Shown here: positions 18,201 to 27,090 of the stretch, piece after piece
Layout of the letters: each line of letters starts with the position of its first letter
How positions within the stretch are numbered: the first letter of the stretch is position 1
Source of the DNA: Rhodococcoides corynebacterioides
Lineage (GTDB): Bacteria > Actinomycetota > Actinomycetes > Mycobacteriales > Mycobacteriaceae
Length of the DNA: 64,000 nt
Direction: 5' to 3'
Assembly (NCBI RefSeq): GCF_019834675.1
Contig: NZ_JABUBU010000001.1
Location: 682,001 to 746,000 of the forward strand
Notes under the pieces: generated by a model
What the model saw: the letters and a program-made list of their open reading frames with translations, nothing else
Told to the model about the DNA's origin: nothing
The model's database searches: none
Position numbers and translations under genes: made by a program

Positions 18201-21200
18201 GCCGAACTCGACGTGCACGGGCGGGGTCGGCCGGACGGACAGCACGATCTGCACGACAGGATGGCGCGCGGGATGCCGCGGCGGGTCCAGAGCGGCGACC
18301 ACCTCGTCGAACGAGGTCTCGGCGTGGTCGAGCGCGCCGAGGTCGGCGTCGCGCACGGCGGCGACCGTCTCCGCGAAGGACGACGCCGGGTCGACCGCGG
18401 TGCGCAGCACCACCGTCTCGACGGCCATGCCCACCATGGACTCCAGGCCGGCGGCGTGGCGGCCGGCGTGCGGGGTGCCGAGCACGACGTCGGACGGGCC
18501 GGACGGGTCGGACGGGCCGGACACAGCGGCCCGGCCCTCGGCGGCGACGACGGCGGCGAGCGCCGCGTGGATCACCATGAACTCGGTGGCCCGGCTGCGT
18601 GCCGCCAGCGCCTGCACCGCGCGGCGTGTCTGCGCCGACAGCGGGACGGTGACGGAATCCGCTCGGCCCGAGGTGCGGTCCGGCCGCGGAAGGTCCGGTG
18701 CGACAGCGTGTTCCGGGGCGATGCCGTCGAGTCGGGTGCGCCACCAGTCCAGCGAGGCGGCCGCGCGAGCGGGGTCGAGCGCGGCGCGGCGGGCGAGCAG
18801 GTGGTCGATGTACTGGACCGGCGGCGTCGCCCACTGCGGGGACTCGCCCGCCGTGCGCGCGGCGTACGCGACCAGCAGATCGGCCGTCAGCGGACCGACG
18901 GATTCGCCGTCCGCCGCGATGTGGTGCACCGCCACGCCCAGCACGTGTCGATCGGCCGCCAGGTGGACGATGCAGGCGCGCACGGGAGCGTCGGTCGCGA
19001 GGTCGAATCGGTGGTCGCCCAGCTCGGTCAGTGCGGCGTGGACGTCGGGGTGATCGGTGAGCGGCGCGGACGGATCCGGTCCGGACACCGACGACACGTC
19101 GACGGTCCGGACGGGGATCTCGACGGAGTCGAGGACCCGGTGCGTCGGGACGCCCGCGGACGTGGGGTAGACCGTGCGCAGGGACTCGTGGCGCGCCACG
19201 ACGTCGTTCAACGACGCGACGACGGCGTCGTCGTCGAGCGGCCCGTGCACGGCGAGACCCGACACGATGACGTACGCGGCGGCGGCCGGCGTGCGGTTGG
19301 CGAACCACATCGACAGCTGCGACGACGACAGCGGAACGACGGCCGGCCGCTCGGGCGGGTCGAGCACCGGCCGCGGCGTGGTGGCGTCCGCGATACCGGC
19401 GACACCGGCGACGTCGTCGAGGGCCGCCAGTCCGGCCACGGTGGGGTTCTCGAAGACCGCACGGACCGGAACGCGAACGCCCGTGCGCTCGGCCAGGGCG
19501 GCGGTGAACACGGTGGCCGACAACGACGTTCCCCCGAGGGCGAAGAAGTCGTCGTCCACCCCGACGGACTCGCGACCGAGAACCGCGGCGAGCACGTCGG
19601 CGACGACCCGCTCGTCGGGGGTCGAGGGCGCACGGTGCGCGGTGGTGCCGTCGAGGGTGTCGGGCAGGGGGAGGGCGGCGCGGTCGACCTTGCCGACCGG
19701 AGTCAGCGGCAGCGTGTCGAGGGGAACGACGGCCGTCGGCACCATGTGCCGGGGCAACCCGGCACGCGCCGCGGCGAGCACACGGGCGACGTCGATGTCG
19801 CCCGCGGACCCACCGGGAGCCGGGCGGACGAAGGAGACCAGCACGGTCTCCCCGGCGGGCCCGGGCGCCGTGACGGTGACGGCACCTGCCACGCCGGGGG
19901 CGTCGGCGAGGACGGCGTCGATCTCGCCGAGCTCGATGCGCAGACCACGGATCTTGACCTGGAAATCGCTGCGACCGGTGATGCGGACGTCGGGTCGTGC
20001 GCCGCCGACGGCGTCGGTGAACCGCCACACGGCCAGGTCACCGGTGCGGTACATCCGGGCGCCGGGCGGCCCGTACGGATCCGCGACGAACCGCGCCGCG
20101 GTCAGCGCGGGTCGGTCCTGGTAGCCGCGGGCCAGTTGCACTCCCGAGAGGTGCAGTTCGCCTTCCGTGCCCGGTGGCACCGGTGTCAGGTCGCGGCCCA
20201 GCACGGTGGCGCGCACCCCGGACACGGGGAGGCCGATGGAGACCTCCGTGCCCGCGAGATGCGGGGCGTGCGAGCAGATGGTGCTCTCGGTGGGGCCGTA
20301 GATGTCGACGATGCGTCGCCCCGGACCCCATTCCGCGAGCAGCTCGGCGCCGAAGTTCTCGCCGCCGATCCCGAGCGTCGAGGGCAGCCGCCGCGGCCCG
20401 TCTCCCGCCGACATGGTCGACAGCACCGACGGGGTGAGGAACGCGTGGGTGACCTCGTGCTCGTCGACGACGGCCGCCAGCTCGTCGCCGCCGACGACGC
20501 CCGGCGGGACGACCACCAGGGCGCCGCCGGAGCCGAACGCGAGACCGAGCTCGAGCATCGACGCGTCGAAGCTGGGGGAGGCGAACGCGAGCACCCGCGC
20601 CGAGGCGTCCGCACGGTAGGCGCGGACCAGCTCACGCGTGATGTTCGCGAACGCTCGCCGGGTGACCTGGACGCCCTTCGGACGACCGGTGGTACCGGAG
20701 GTGTAGGTCACGTACGCCGTGCAGTCGAGGGGCACGGGCACCGCGGCGCGGACGGGCGGCACGCCCTCCGGGGACAGCAGACCCTCGGTGGTGGTCCACA
20801 GGAACCCGTCGCTGGGAACGTCGGCCGGATCCGAGCACACCGCGTGCAGGGTCTTGCTGTCCCGCACCATGAACGCTCGGCGATCCGCAGGGTAATCCGG
20901 GTCGACCGGCACGATGCCGCCGCCCGCGCGAGCGACCGCCAGCACCGCGGCGATGGACTCGGTGGACCGGCGCACCAGACCGATGACGCGGCTGTCCGCC
21001 GACACTCCGTTGTCGAGCAGGCGCGCGGCTCCGCGTCGGACCAGGGCGTCCAACTCGGCGTACGTGGTGCGCCGCGTCCCGTCGACGACGGCGACCGCGT
21101 CGGGTGTCCGCGCGGCGTGCCGCCGGACCAGCGCGTCGAGCGTCCACTCGATCCCGACGGGCCGCGGCTCGCGATCGAGCGACCGCATCGGCACCGTCGC

Positions 21201-24200
21201 CGCGATCTCGGCCGGCAGCAGGATCGGAACGCGCGACACCGGGGCGGTCAGGTCCTCGGTCATGGCGTCGAGGACGGCGAGCACACGGTCGAGGATCGCG
21301 CGTGCCGTGCTCGCGTCGTACAGGTCGGTGGCGTACGTGAGGTCCAGGCGCAGCGGTGCCCCGGGGGACTCGTCGATCACGAGCTCGAGGTCGTACTTCG
21401 CCCGTTCGACCTCGAGCGGGAACTGCTCGAGGACGACGTCGCCCACCGTGGTGCGCAGATCCGGCGTGGTCCGCGTGGTGATCATGACGTCGAACAGCGG
21501 ATGTCGGCCGGGCTGGCGCGGCGGATCGAGGGCGTCGACCACCGTCTCGAACGGCAGGTCCGCGCGGGTGAGGGCGTCGAGGTCCGTGGCGCGGACCGCG
21601 GCCAGGTGCTCGCCGAGCGTGCGATCGCCCGAGGTGGCCGTGCGGAGCACGACCGAGTTGACGAACATGCCGAGAACGCCGTCGAGGTCCGCGTGGCCAC
21701 GGCCGGCCACCGCCGTGCCGACGGCGACGTCGTCGCCCGCGCCCAGTCCGCGCAGCACCAGTACCAGCGCGGCGTGCACGGCCATGAACCGGGACGTGCC
21801 GGTGCGCGAGGTCAGGGACTCGAGCGCCGTCCGGCGTCGGTCCCCGACGGGTGCGGACACCACGGCACCGCGGCCGCTGGGCTCCCGTGGCCGCGACCGG
21901 TCCGCACCGAGGCCGGGGGCCGACGGCAGTGCCGCCAACGTCGTCGTCCACCAGCCGAGCAGGTCGGCGGCGCGGGAGTCGGGGTCGTCCGCCGATCCGA
22001 GTTCACGACGCTGCCAGGCCGAGGCGTCGGCGTACTGCACGGCGGGCGCCGGCCACGCGGGGGCGGCGCCCGCGAGGCGGGCGAGGTAGGCCGTCGACAG
22101 GTCGGCCGCGAGCACCCCGAGGGACCACCCGTCGACGCAGATGTGGTGCAGGACCACGGCCAGGACGTGCCGCGACGGCTCGGACCCGACCCGGACGATG
22201 CGAGCGCGCAGCGGCAGGTCCGCCGCGAGGTCGAACGGCGTGGCGGTCGCGGACGCCAGCGCAGCGGCCACCTCGGACGACCGGCCCACCTCGAGGGTCT
22301 CGACGTCGAGCAGGTCCGCGACGTCCGCCGCGTCCCTGATCACCTGGACGGGCCCGCTCTCGCCCTCGGCCGGCGCGCGGAAGACCGTGCGCAGCGACTC
22401 GTGCCGAACCACCACGTCCCGCAACGCCGCGCTGGCGGCGTCGGCGTCGAACGGTCCGGTGATCTGCAGGGCGAGCGGAACGTGGTACGTCGAGGACGGA
22501 TGGAACTGCTCGATCCACCACAGCCCGCGCTGCGCGGTCGACGCGGGCGGGGGATCCTCGCGGTCGCCGGGGCGCGGTCCCGGGCGGCGGTCGTCCCCGG
22601 TAGCACCGGAGTCGTCGGCCACGCGGCGGGCGAGGCGCTCGACGGTGGCGAGGGTGAAGACGTCCCGGACTCCGACGGCGCGACCCGATCGTTCCGTCAG
22701 ACGCGCCGCGAGGCGCGTCGCGAGGAGCGAGTTGCCGCCCAGCTCGAAGAAGTGGTCGGTCGCCGCGACGTCGGGCAAATCCAGAATCTCGCCGACCACC
22801 TCGGCCACGAGGATCTCGTGCTCGGTCTCGGGTGCCCGCGCCGTGACCTCGTCCCGGACGTGCGGTGCGGGCAGGCGCTTGCGATCGATCTTCCCGTTGA
22901 CCCCGAGGGGCATCCGCTCGAGCACGGTCACGCGGTTGGGCAGCATGTACGGGGGCAGGATGCGCGCGACGGCGTCGAGGACGTCGTCCGCCTCGGGGAG
23001 GCTCGCGCCCGCGGGACTGACGTACGCCTCGAGGGTGCGGCGCGCGCCGGTGCCGTGGACCAGGACCGCGGCGTCGCCGACCCGCGGCGCCGTCCGCAGT
23101 GCTTCCTCGACCTCGCCGAGTTCGATGCGGAACCCCCGCACCTTGACCTGGTGGTCCCGTCGACCGAGGTGGACGAGGGTGTCCCGGGCCGTGCGGCGAA
23201 CCAGGTCGCCGGTGCGGTAGAGCCGGGCGCCGGGCACGATCGGGTCGGCGACGAACCGCTCCGAGGTCAGCGCGCCACGTCCGAGGTATCCGCGCGCGAC
23301 ACCGCCGCCGCCGATGTACAGCTCACCCACGCACCCGGGGGCGACCGGACGCAGGGACGCGTCGAGCACCAGCGCCCGCACGCCGGGGAACGGCGCGCCG
23401 AGTTCGACCTCTCGGCCCGCCTGCAACTCCCCGAACGTCACCGCGACCGTCGTCTCGGTGGGGCCGTAGACATTGACCATGCGCCGGCCCGGGCTCCACT
23501 CGTCCACCAGCGCGCCTGGAACGGCGTCGCCGCCGACGCCGACGGCGGTGAGGATGCGCTCGTGCGGCAGCGGGACCGTCGCGAGGGCCGACGGCGTCAC
23601 GAACCCGGCGTCGACGTGGCCGGAATGGAGGACCTCGGCCAATTCGGAGCCGCCGTGGACACCGGGCGGGACCACCACGAGCGTGCCCCCGGAGCCGAAG
23701 GCGAGGACCAGCTCGAGCACGGATGCGTCGAACCCGGGGGAGACGAAGTGCATGACTCGGCGGCCGGGCCGCAGGCCGTGCGCGGCGATCGCGGCGCCGG
23801 TCATGGCGGCGAGGCCGCGGTGCGTGACGCCGACGCCCTTCGGGGTGCCCGTGCTGCCGGAGGTGTAGACGACGTAGGCCAGGTGATCCGGGCCCGGCCG
23901 CACCGCGTCGGACAGGTCGGGGGCCGACGCGGGTGAGGCCGTCGGGGGAGTCACCCAGTGCACGTCGGCGGGCAGGCCGTCGACGAGGTCCGGCAGCGTG
24001 ATGCCGACGACGGCGCCCGAGTCGGCCACGATGGTGGCGATGCGGTCGGCGGGCAGCGCCGGGTCGACGGGCACGTGCACGCCCCCGCTGCGGGCGACGG
24101 CGTGCACCGCGGTGACCGACGTGTGCGAGCGCGGCAGCACCGACACCACGGGGACGTCGGGACCGACGCCGAGGTCCAGCAACGTCCGCGCCAGCGCGTT

Positions 24201-25757
24201 GGACCGTCGTCGCAGGTCCTGCCGGGTGAGCGAGACGCGTCCGTCGACGACGGCGAGCCCGCGCGGGTCCACGGTGTCGCCCCGCGCGAGCACGTCGGCG
24301 AAGGTGGCGAAGGTCGGTGGGACGGCGCGGGGCGCGGTCCAGGCGAGGGCGGCGGATTCTCCCTCCCCGAGCATCGACAGCGCGCGCACCTCGGTGTCGG
24401 GGTCACTGGTGCAGAAGTCGACCAGGAACCGCGCGAAGCGCTCGCTGTGGAGCACCAGATCGTCGGCGGTGTACAGCGCCGGGTTGGCCTCGAGGTCGAC
24501 GCGCAACCGCCCGGTCGCGCGGTTCTCGTGCACGGTCACCGCGATGTCCGCGGTCGGTCCGGAGGTCAGGAGGTCCAGGTCGGCCGGGACGTCACCCAGG
24601 ACGATGCGCTCGCCGAAGAGCATGAGATTGATCGTGGGTCCGAGCGTCACGCCCGTCAGGCCGAGCAGATCGGCGATCTCGGACGCCGGGAGCAGTTGGT
24701 GCCGCAGCGCACCGCTGACGCGCTGTCCGGTGTCGGCGACCACCTCCCCGACCGTGCGACCGCCGCCGATGCCGACCCCGATGGGCACGGCGTTGGCCGT
24801 CATGCACGCCGATTCCCGCATCCACGACGTGACGCGGGCGGCCATCGGCAGCGTCACCACGACGTCGCCGGTGTCGGTGGCGCGGGCCAGGAACGCGGCG
24901 AACGCGGCGGTCACGACCACCCCGAGGGTGGTGGAGAACCTGCCGACGGCGCCGCGCACCGCGCGATCGGCCGCCGTGCCGAGCAGGGTGTCGCAGCGAT
25001 GGTTGTACGCCGACGGTGGGGCGGTGCGACCCGCGAGCGACACCGGCTCGCCCAGCGTCGGACCGACACCGGCCCAGTACGCGCGGTCCTTCGCGTACCG
25101 CGGCGAGGCCCGGTACGCGCGTTCGGCCTCGACGAAGTCGCGGGGGTGGCGGGCGCGCGACGGTGGCGGCGTCCGCCCCTCGAGCAGCGCGTTGTAGACC
25201 TCGGCGGTCCGGGCGGCCGCGACGGTCGCGCCGTAGCCGTCGATGGCGACGTGGTGCCCGCGGGCGTACCAGTAGTGGTGGTCGGGGCCGAGGGTGATGA
25301 TCGCGGTGTAGCCGAGCGACTCGGAGTACAGGTCCACCGGCCGGGTGAACTCGGTCATCAGCTCCGCCGCGGCCTCCGCGGGATCGGGCTCGTCGCCGAC
25401 GTCGATGTGGTCGAGGTCCATGTCCATCACCGCGCGGTCCAGCCGCTGACGAACCGCCGGCCGGTGGGTCGCGCCCCGGTCGGCCGAATCGGCCGGATCG
25501 TCGGTGACGAGCGTGGTGAGCATCGACCCGGTGTCGACGGTGGCGATGCGCATGGCCCGCTCGAGCAACTCGATGTCGACGGCGCCGCGGATCTCCATGT
25601 AGTGCGCGACCGCGAACGTCACGTCGGGGTTGAGCTCCTGCAGCAGCCACATGTCGCGCTGCGCGGTCGTCAGGTCGAAGCTCTGCTCGAACTCCGCCGC
25701 GGGCTCGTCGGGCCACTCGCTCGGCGCGCGGTCGACTCCCGGCCCACCCTCCGTCAT
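15234..25757 (-). CDS. three-module non-ribosomal peptide synthetase (C-A-T-C-A-T-C-A-T-TE)
   Basis: A 3507-residue megasynthase. Module 1 has an N-terminal condensation domain (HHVAIDG near 167), an adenylation domain (TSGSTGTPKG near 631) and a carrier domain (GGNS, Ser1010). Module 2 has a condensation domain (HHICVDG near 1203), an adenylation domain (TSGTTGRPKG near 1684) and a carrier domain (GGTS, Ser2078). Module 3 has a condensation domain (HHIAADG near 2276), an adenylation domain (TSGTTGRPKP near 2750) and a carrier domain (GGNS, Ser3154). A terminal type I thioesterase follows (GWSLGG, Ser3336; catalytic His in AAHNAM near 3478). No epimerase, methyltransferase or cyclisation domain is visible. 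Beginning with a condensation domain suggests the first residue is acylated by a fatty or aryl acid, or that a partner synthetase feeds it. All condensation HHxxxDG motifs are intact. The ATG at 25757 has a strong GGGGGGAAG upstream. No MbtH-like gene or phosphopantetheinyl transferase is in the window. The product is unknown. Confidence 0.95.
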   Translation of the reverse strand: MTEGGPGVDRAPSEWPDEPAAEFEQSFDLTTAQRDMWLLQELNPDVTFAVAHYMEIRGAVDIELLERAMRIATVDTGSMLTTLVTDDPADSADRGATHRPAVRQRLDRAVMDMDLDHIDVGDEPDPAEAAAELMTEFTRPVDLYSESLGYTAIITLGPDHHYWYARGHHVAIDGYGATVAAARTAEVYNALLEGRTPPPSRARHPRDFVEAERAYRASPRYAKDRAYWAGVGPTLGEPVSLAGRTAPPSAYNHRCDTLLGTAADRAVRGAVGRFSTTLGVVVTAAFAAFLARATDTGDVVVTLPMAARVTSWMRESACMTANAVPIGVGIGGGRTVGEVVADTGQRVSGALRHQLLPASEIADLLGLTGVTLGPTINLMLFGERIVLGDVPADLDLLTSGPTADIAVTVHENRATGRLRVDLEANPALYTADDLVLHSERFARFLVDFCTSDPDTEVRALSMLGEGESAALAWTAPRAVPPTFATFADVLARGDTVDPRGLAVVDGRVSLTRQDLRRRSNALARTLLDLGVGPDVPVVSVLPRSHTSVTAVHAVARSGGVHVPVDPALPADRIATIVADSGAVVGITLPDLVDGLPADVHWVTPPTASPASAPDLSDAVRPGPDHLAYVVYTSGSTGTPKGVGVTHRGLAAMTGAAIAAHGLRPGRRVMHFVSPGFDASVLELVLAFGSGGTLVVVPPGVHGGSELAEVLHSGHVDAGFVTPSALATVPLPHERILTAVGVGGDAVPGALVDEWSPGRRMVNVYGPTETTVAVTFGELQAGREVELGAPFPGVRALVLDASLRPVAPGCVGELYIGGGGVARGYLGRGALTSERFVADPIVPGARLYRTGDLVRRTARDTLVHLGRRDHQVKVRGFRIELGEVEEALRTAPRVGDAAVLVHGTGARRTLEAYVSPAGASLPEADDVLDAVARILPPYMLPNRVTVLERMPLGVNGKIDRKRLPAPHVRDEVTARAPETEHEILVAEVVGEILDLPDVAATDHFFELGGNSLLATRLAARLTERSGRAVGVRDVFTLATVERLARRVADDSGATGDDRRPGPRPGDREDPPPASTAQRGLWWIEQFHPSSTYHVPLALQITGPFDADAASAALRDVVVRHESLRTVFRAPAEGESGPVQVIRDAADVADLLDVETLEVGRSSEVAAALASATATPFDLAADLPLRARIVRVGSEPSRHVLAVVLHHICVDGWSLGVLAADLSTAYLARLAGAAPAWPAPAVQYADASAWQRRELGSADDPDSRAADLLGWWTTTLAALPSAPGLGADRSRPREPSGRGAVVSAPVGDRRRTALESLTSRTGTSRFMAVHAALVLVLRGLGAGDDVAVGTAVAGRGHADLDGVLGMFVNSVVLRTATSGDRTLGEHLAAVRATDLDALTRADLPFETVVDALDPPRQPGRHPLFDVMITTRTTPDLRTTVGDVVLEQFPLEVERAKYDLELVIDESPGAPLRLDLTYATDLYDASTARAILDRVLAVLDAMTEDLTAPVSRVPILLPAEIAATVPMRSLDREPRPVGIEWTLDALVRRHAARTPDAVAVVDGTRRTTYAELDALVRRGAARLLDNGVSADSRVIGLVRRSTESIAAVLAVARAGGGIVPVDPDYPADRRAFMVRDSKTLHAVCSDPADVPSDGFLWTTTEGLLSPEGVPPVRAAVPVPLDCTAYVTYTSGTTGRPKGVQVTRRAFANITRELVRAYRADASARVLAFASPSFDASMLELGLAFGSGGALVVVPPGVVGGDELAAVVDEHEVTHAFLTPSVLSTMSAGDGPRRLPSTLGIGGENFGAELLAEWGPGRRIVDIYGPTESTICSHAPHLAGTEVSIGLPVSGVRATVLGRDLTPVPPGTEGELHLSGVQLARGYQDRPALTAARFVADPYGPPGARMYRTGDLAVWRFTDAVGGARPDVRITGRSDFQVKIRGLRIELGEIDAVLADAPGVAGAVTVTAPGPAGETVLVSFVRPAPGGSAGDIDVARVLAAARAGLPRHMVPTAVVPLDTLPLTPVGKVDRAALPLPDTLDGTTAHRAPSTPDERVVADVLAAVLGRESVGVDDDFFALGGTSLSATVFTAALAERTGVRVPVRAVFENPTVAGLAALDDVAGVAGIADATTPRPVLDPPERPAVVPLSSSQLSMWFANRTPAAAAYVIVSGLAVHGPLDDDAVVASLNDVVARHESLRTVYPTSAGVPTHRVLDSVEIPVRTVDVSSVSGPDPSAPLTDHPDVHAALTELGDHRFDLATDAPVRACIVHLAADRHVLGVAVHHIAADGESVGPLTADLLVAYAARTAGESPQWATPPVQYIDHLLARRAALDPARAAASLDWWRTRLDGIAPEHAVAPDLPRPDRTSGRADSVTVPLSAQTRRAVQALAARSRATEFMVIHAALAAVVAAEGRAAVSGPSDPSGPSDVVLGTPHAGRHAAGLESMVGMAVETVVLRTAVDPASSFAETVAAVRDADLGALDHAETSFDEVVAALDPPRHPARHPVVQIVLSVRPTPPVHVEFGDQTVSALAIAPRHSAFDLVFTVTARRDGGADVEVTFAREMFLPATARRLAAAVCDVLERGTRAPDRPVGDLAAAPVPRGSTMADLLVSAATDGPHRPAVSASDGRRTYAELLAAADALAARLRAAGAGPGTVVAVAMGRSAASVTAFWGVALSGAAVLPVDPTYPRDRLQYVLDDAAPVVGLTREIDAVSLPDSVTWWSLDPAGVPTDHDGTPPPPSEPARAARPDDVAYLIYTSGTTGRPKPVAVPHRGLDRFAATLRSTFETDHRSRVLHVASPGFDAAVLELLLAVGSGAATIVAPPYAFAGSALAAVVNRESVNTVFLTPAALALLEPDAVPGVRTVGTGGEALPAAVAERWASSRRLVNAYGPSETTVAATMGVQQPGRPPHIGTPVAGTAVRVLGPTLAAVPTGETGELYVAGAGLAVGYPGRPGLTASRFVADAAGPPGTRAYRTGDLVRVRPADGAAGRMPDVLEILGRSDAQTKVRGVRIEPAEVEAVLTAHPAVLGAAVLVSPGPDGPMLVAHVCAPGVDDAALREHATATLPRTHVPSRFVLHERLPLTTHGKVDREALRSVVLVDEDRDAAPVAAVVPAVPALSEATDERAALESMLRSAFAEVLEVDDVPADGDFFTLGGNSLAAVRVLDLMRDRLGDRVNPDAVDVTWFFDAATPASLSARLQEAIVLDDGIDTRQPEAIAPPASAAVTPPPAPTAVGSHHRAPRRAARSAPAGASWDVVLPLRSGADDVAPLVCVHPAVGLSWSYAGLLPHLDPSVPVMGLQARGIATRAPEPASLGEIARDYVNVVRAEFPAGPYRLLGWSLGGLLAHAMAVEFEKLGEDVDLIVLDAYPIPADMPRAEMTVAALVRDFVPIDADVPDDLDVEGAIALIRGVGGPTAHLDADRMRRLHERYRLFVDLGHAHTPGRFGGDLQVFSAASGPDTGLGAWSWRPHVAGSITDTPVDAAHNAMGSAEALAAVARRLGGFRSATVGTR

Positions 25758-25848
25758 CGACTTCCCCCCGGCGTTCGCGATCGACGCAGCGCGACGGGCG
25801 CACTGCGATTCGCACGCTAACAAACCGAAGGATCGGAAAGGGGGCAAG

Positions 25849-25889
25849 GAGACGGTCTCGAAGTACGGTCTGTGACGGGTGACAGACCG
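25849..25889. promoter_or_regulatory. pair of related palindromes between metX and the NRPS gene
   Basis: Two inverted repeats lie 92-132 bases upstream of the NRPS start. GAGAC-G-GTCTC is at 25849-25859. CGGTCTGT-N8-ACAGACCG, a perfect 8-base repeat, is at 25866-25889. Both contain the half-site GGTCT. They could be operator sites controlling the NRPS operon. The second could instead fold as a hairpin ending metX transcription, although no T-tract follows. Confidence 0.45.
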
Positions 25890-25935
25890 ACGGGCTCACG
25901 GCGTGACGATGCCGGGAGTGCGGCGACCGTCGGCG

Positions 25936-27090
25936 TCAGGAGCGGTCGGACACCGCGTCGCTCGCCAGCGTCATGGTGGCGATCAGCAGCGCGGCGACGG
26001 CATCGGGTTCGGTGAGGAATCCGTCGTGCCCGTCGCGTGAGGAGATGATGCGCAGTCCCTCGCAGGTGGGCACCAGATCGGCGATCTCCTGTTGCTGACG
26101 CAGCGGGTACAGACGGTCGGAGTCGACGCCGCCCACCACCATCGGAACGCGTACCGACCGCAGCGCCGTGTCGATTCCCCCGCGGCCACGGCCGACGTCG
26201 TGCCGGTTCATCGCCTCGGACAGGACGGCGTAGCTGCCGGCGTCGAATCGGCGGACGAGCTTGGCGGCCTGGTGTTCGAGGTAGCTCGCGACGGCGTAAC
26301 GACCGCCGCCCAGCGCGTCCTCGCCCACCTGCGAGTCGTTCCCGAACCGGGTGTCGAGCTCGTGCTCCGTGCGGTACGTCAGGTGGGCGATGCGGCGCGC
26401 GACGGCGAGGCCGGCGTCGGGGGAAGTTCCCGCGGCGAGGTAATCGCCGCCGTGCCAGTTCGGGTCACCGGTGATCGCGGCGATCTGGGTGGTCTGCGTG
26501 CCGATCTGGTCGGCCGACGCGCGGGCACCGACGGCGAGGACCAGCGCGGACGCCACGCGGTCCGGGTGGCCCACCACCCATTCGAGGGTGCGCATGCCGC
26601 CCATCGAACCGCCGACCACCGCGGCGAAGCGGTCGATCCCCACGGCGTCGGCGAAGAGTCGCTCCGCGGCCACCTGGTCGCGGATGGAGATCGCGGGGAA
26701 GCGCGACCCCCAGACCCCGCCGTCGGGATGCGGGGACGACGGCCCGGTGCTGCCCGCACATCCGCCGAGGACGTTGGTGGCGACGACGCACCAGCGGTCC
26801 GTGTCGAGGGGTGCCCCGGGGCCGACCATGCCGGTCCACCACCCCGGCGACAGGTGCCCGTCGCCGGCCGGTCCGGTGACGTGGGAGTCGCCGGTGAGGG
26901 CGTGTTCGACGAGCACGACGTTGCTGCGATCGGCGTTCGTCTCGCCCCACCGCTGGACGGCGAGGACCACGTCGGGCAGGACCGCCCCGCTCTCGAGGAC
27001 GACGTCGCCGACGGACACGTGGCCCACCTGCCCGTCCGGCGGCGGGAGTGCCGCCGCCGGACGAGCGGGAGACCGAACATCGAGTGTCAA
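25936..27090 (-). CDS. metX: homoserine O-acetyltransferase
   Basis: The 384-residue enzyme has the alpha/beta-hydrolase fold of MetX. It shows the oxyanion region [16 protein letters not shown], the long conserved block [17 protein letters not shown], the nucleophile elbow GGSMGG (Ser162), and a C-terminal SRDGHDGFL carrying the catalytic His. It transfers acetyl from acetyl-CoA to homoserine, the first committed step to methionine by direct sulfhydrylation. The upstream metY stop overlaps an unusual TTG start here (TTGA), which implies translational coupling. A GTG at residue 22 is an alternative but would remove part of the N-terminal strand. It lies downstream of metY under the same SAM riboswitch. 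Confidence 0.93.
   Translation of the reverse strand: MTLDVRSPARPAAALPPPDGQVGHVSVGDVVLESGAVLPDVVLAVQRWGETNADRSNVVLVEHALTGDSHVTGPAGDGHLSPGWWTGMVGPGAPLDTDRWCVVATNVLGGCAGSTGPSSPHPDGGVWGSRFPAISIRDQVAAERLFADAVGIDRFAAVVGGSMGGMRTLEWVVGHPDRVASALVLAVGARASADQIGTQTTQIAAITGDPNWHGGDYLAAGTSPDAGLAVARRIAHLTYRTEHELDTRFGNDSQVGEDALGGGRYAVASYLEHQAAKLVRRFDAGSYAVLSEAMNRHDVGRGRGGIDTALRSVRVPMVVGGVDSDRLYPLRQQQEIADLVPTCEGLRIISSRDGHDGFLTEPDAVAALLIATMTLASDAVSDRS

Noticed and set aside
16515..23936. A 2473-codon open frame on the plus strand opposite the NRPS
   Set aside because: It is a mirror of the NRPS coding frame in very GC-rich DNA. Its translation is full of Arg, Gly and His without domains, while the minus strand reads perfect NRPS motifs.
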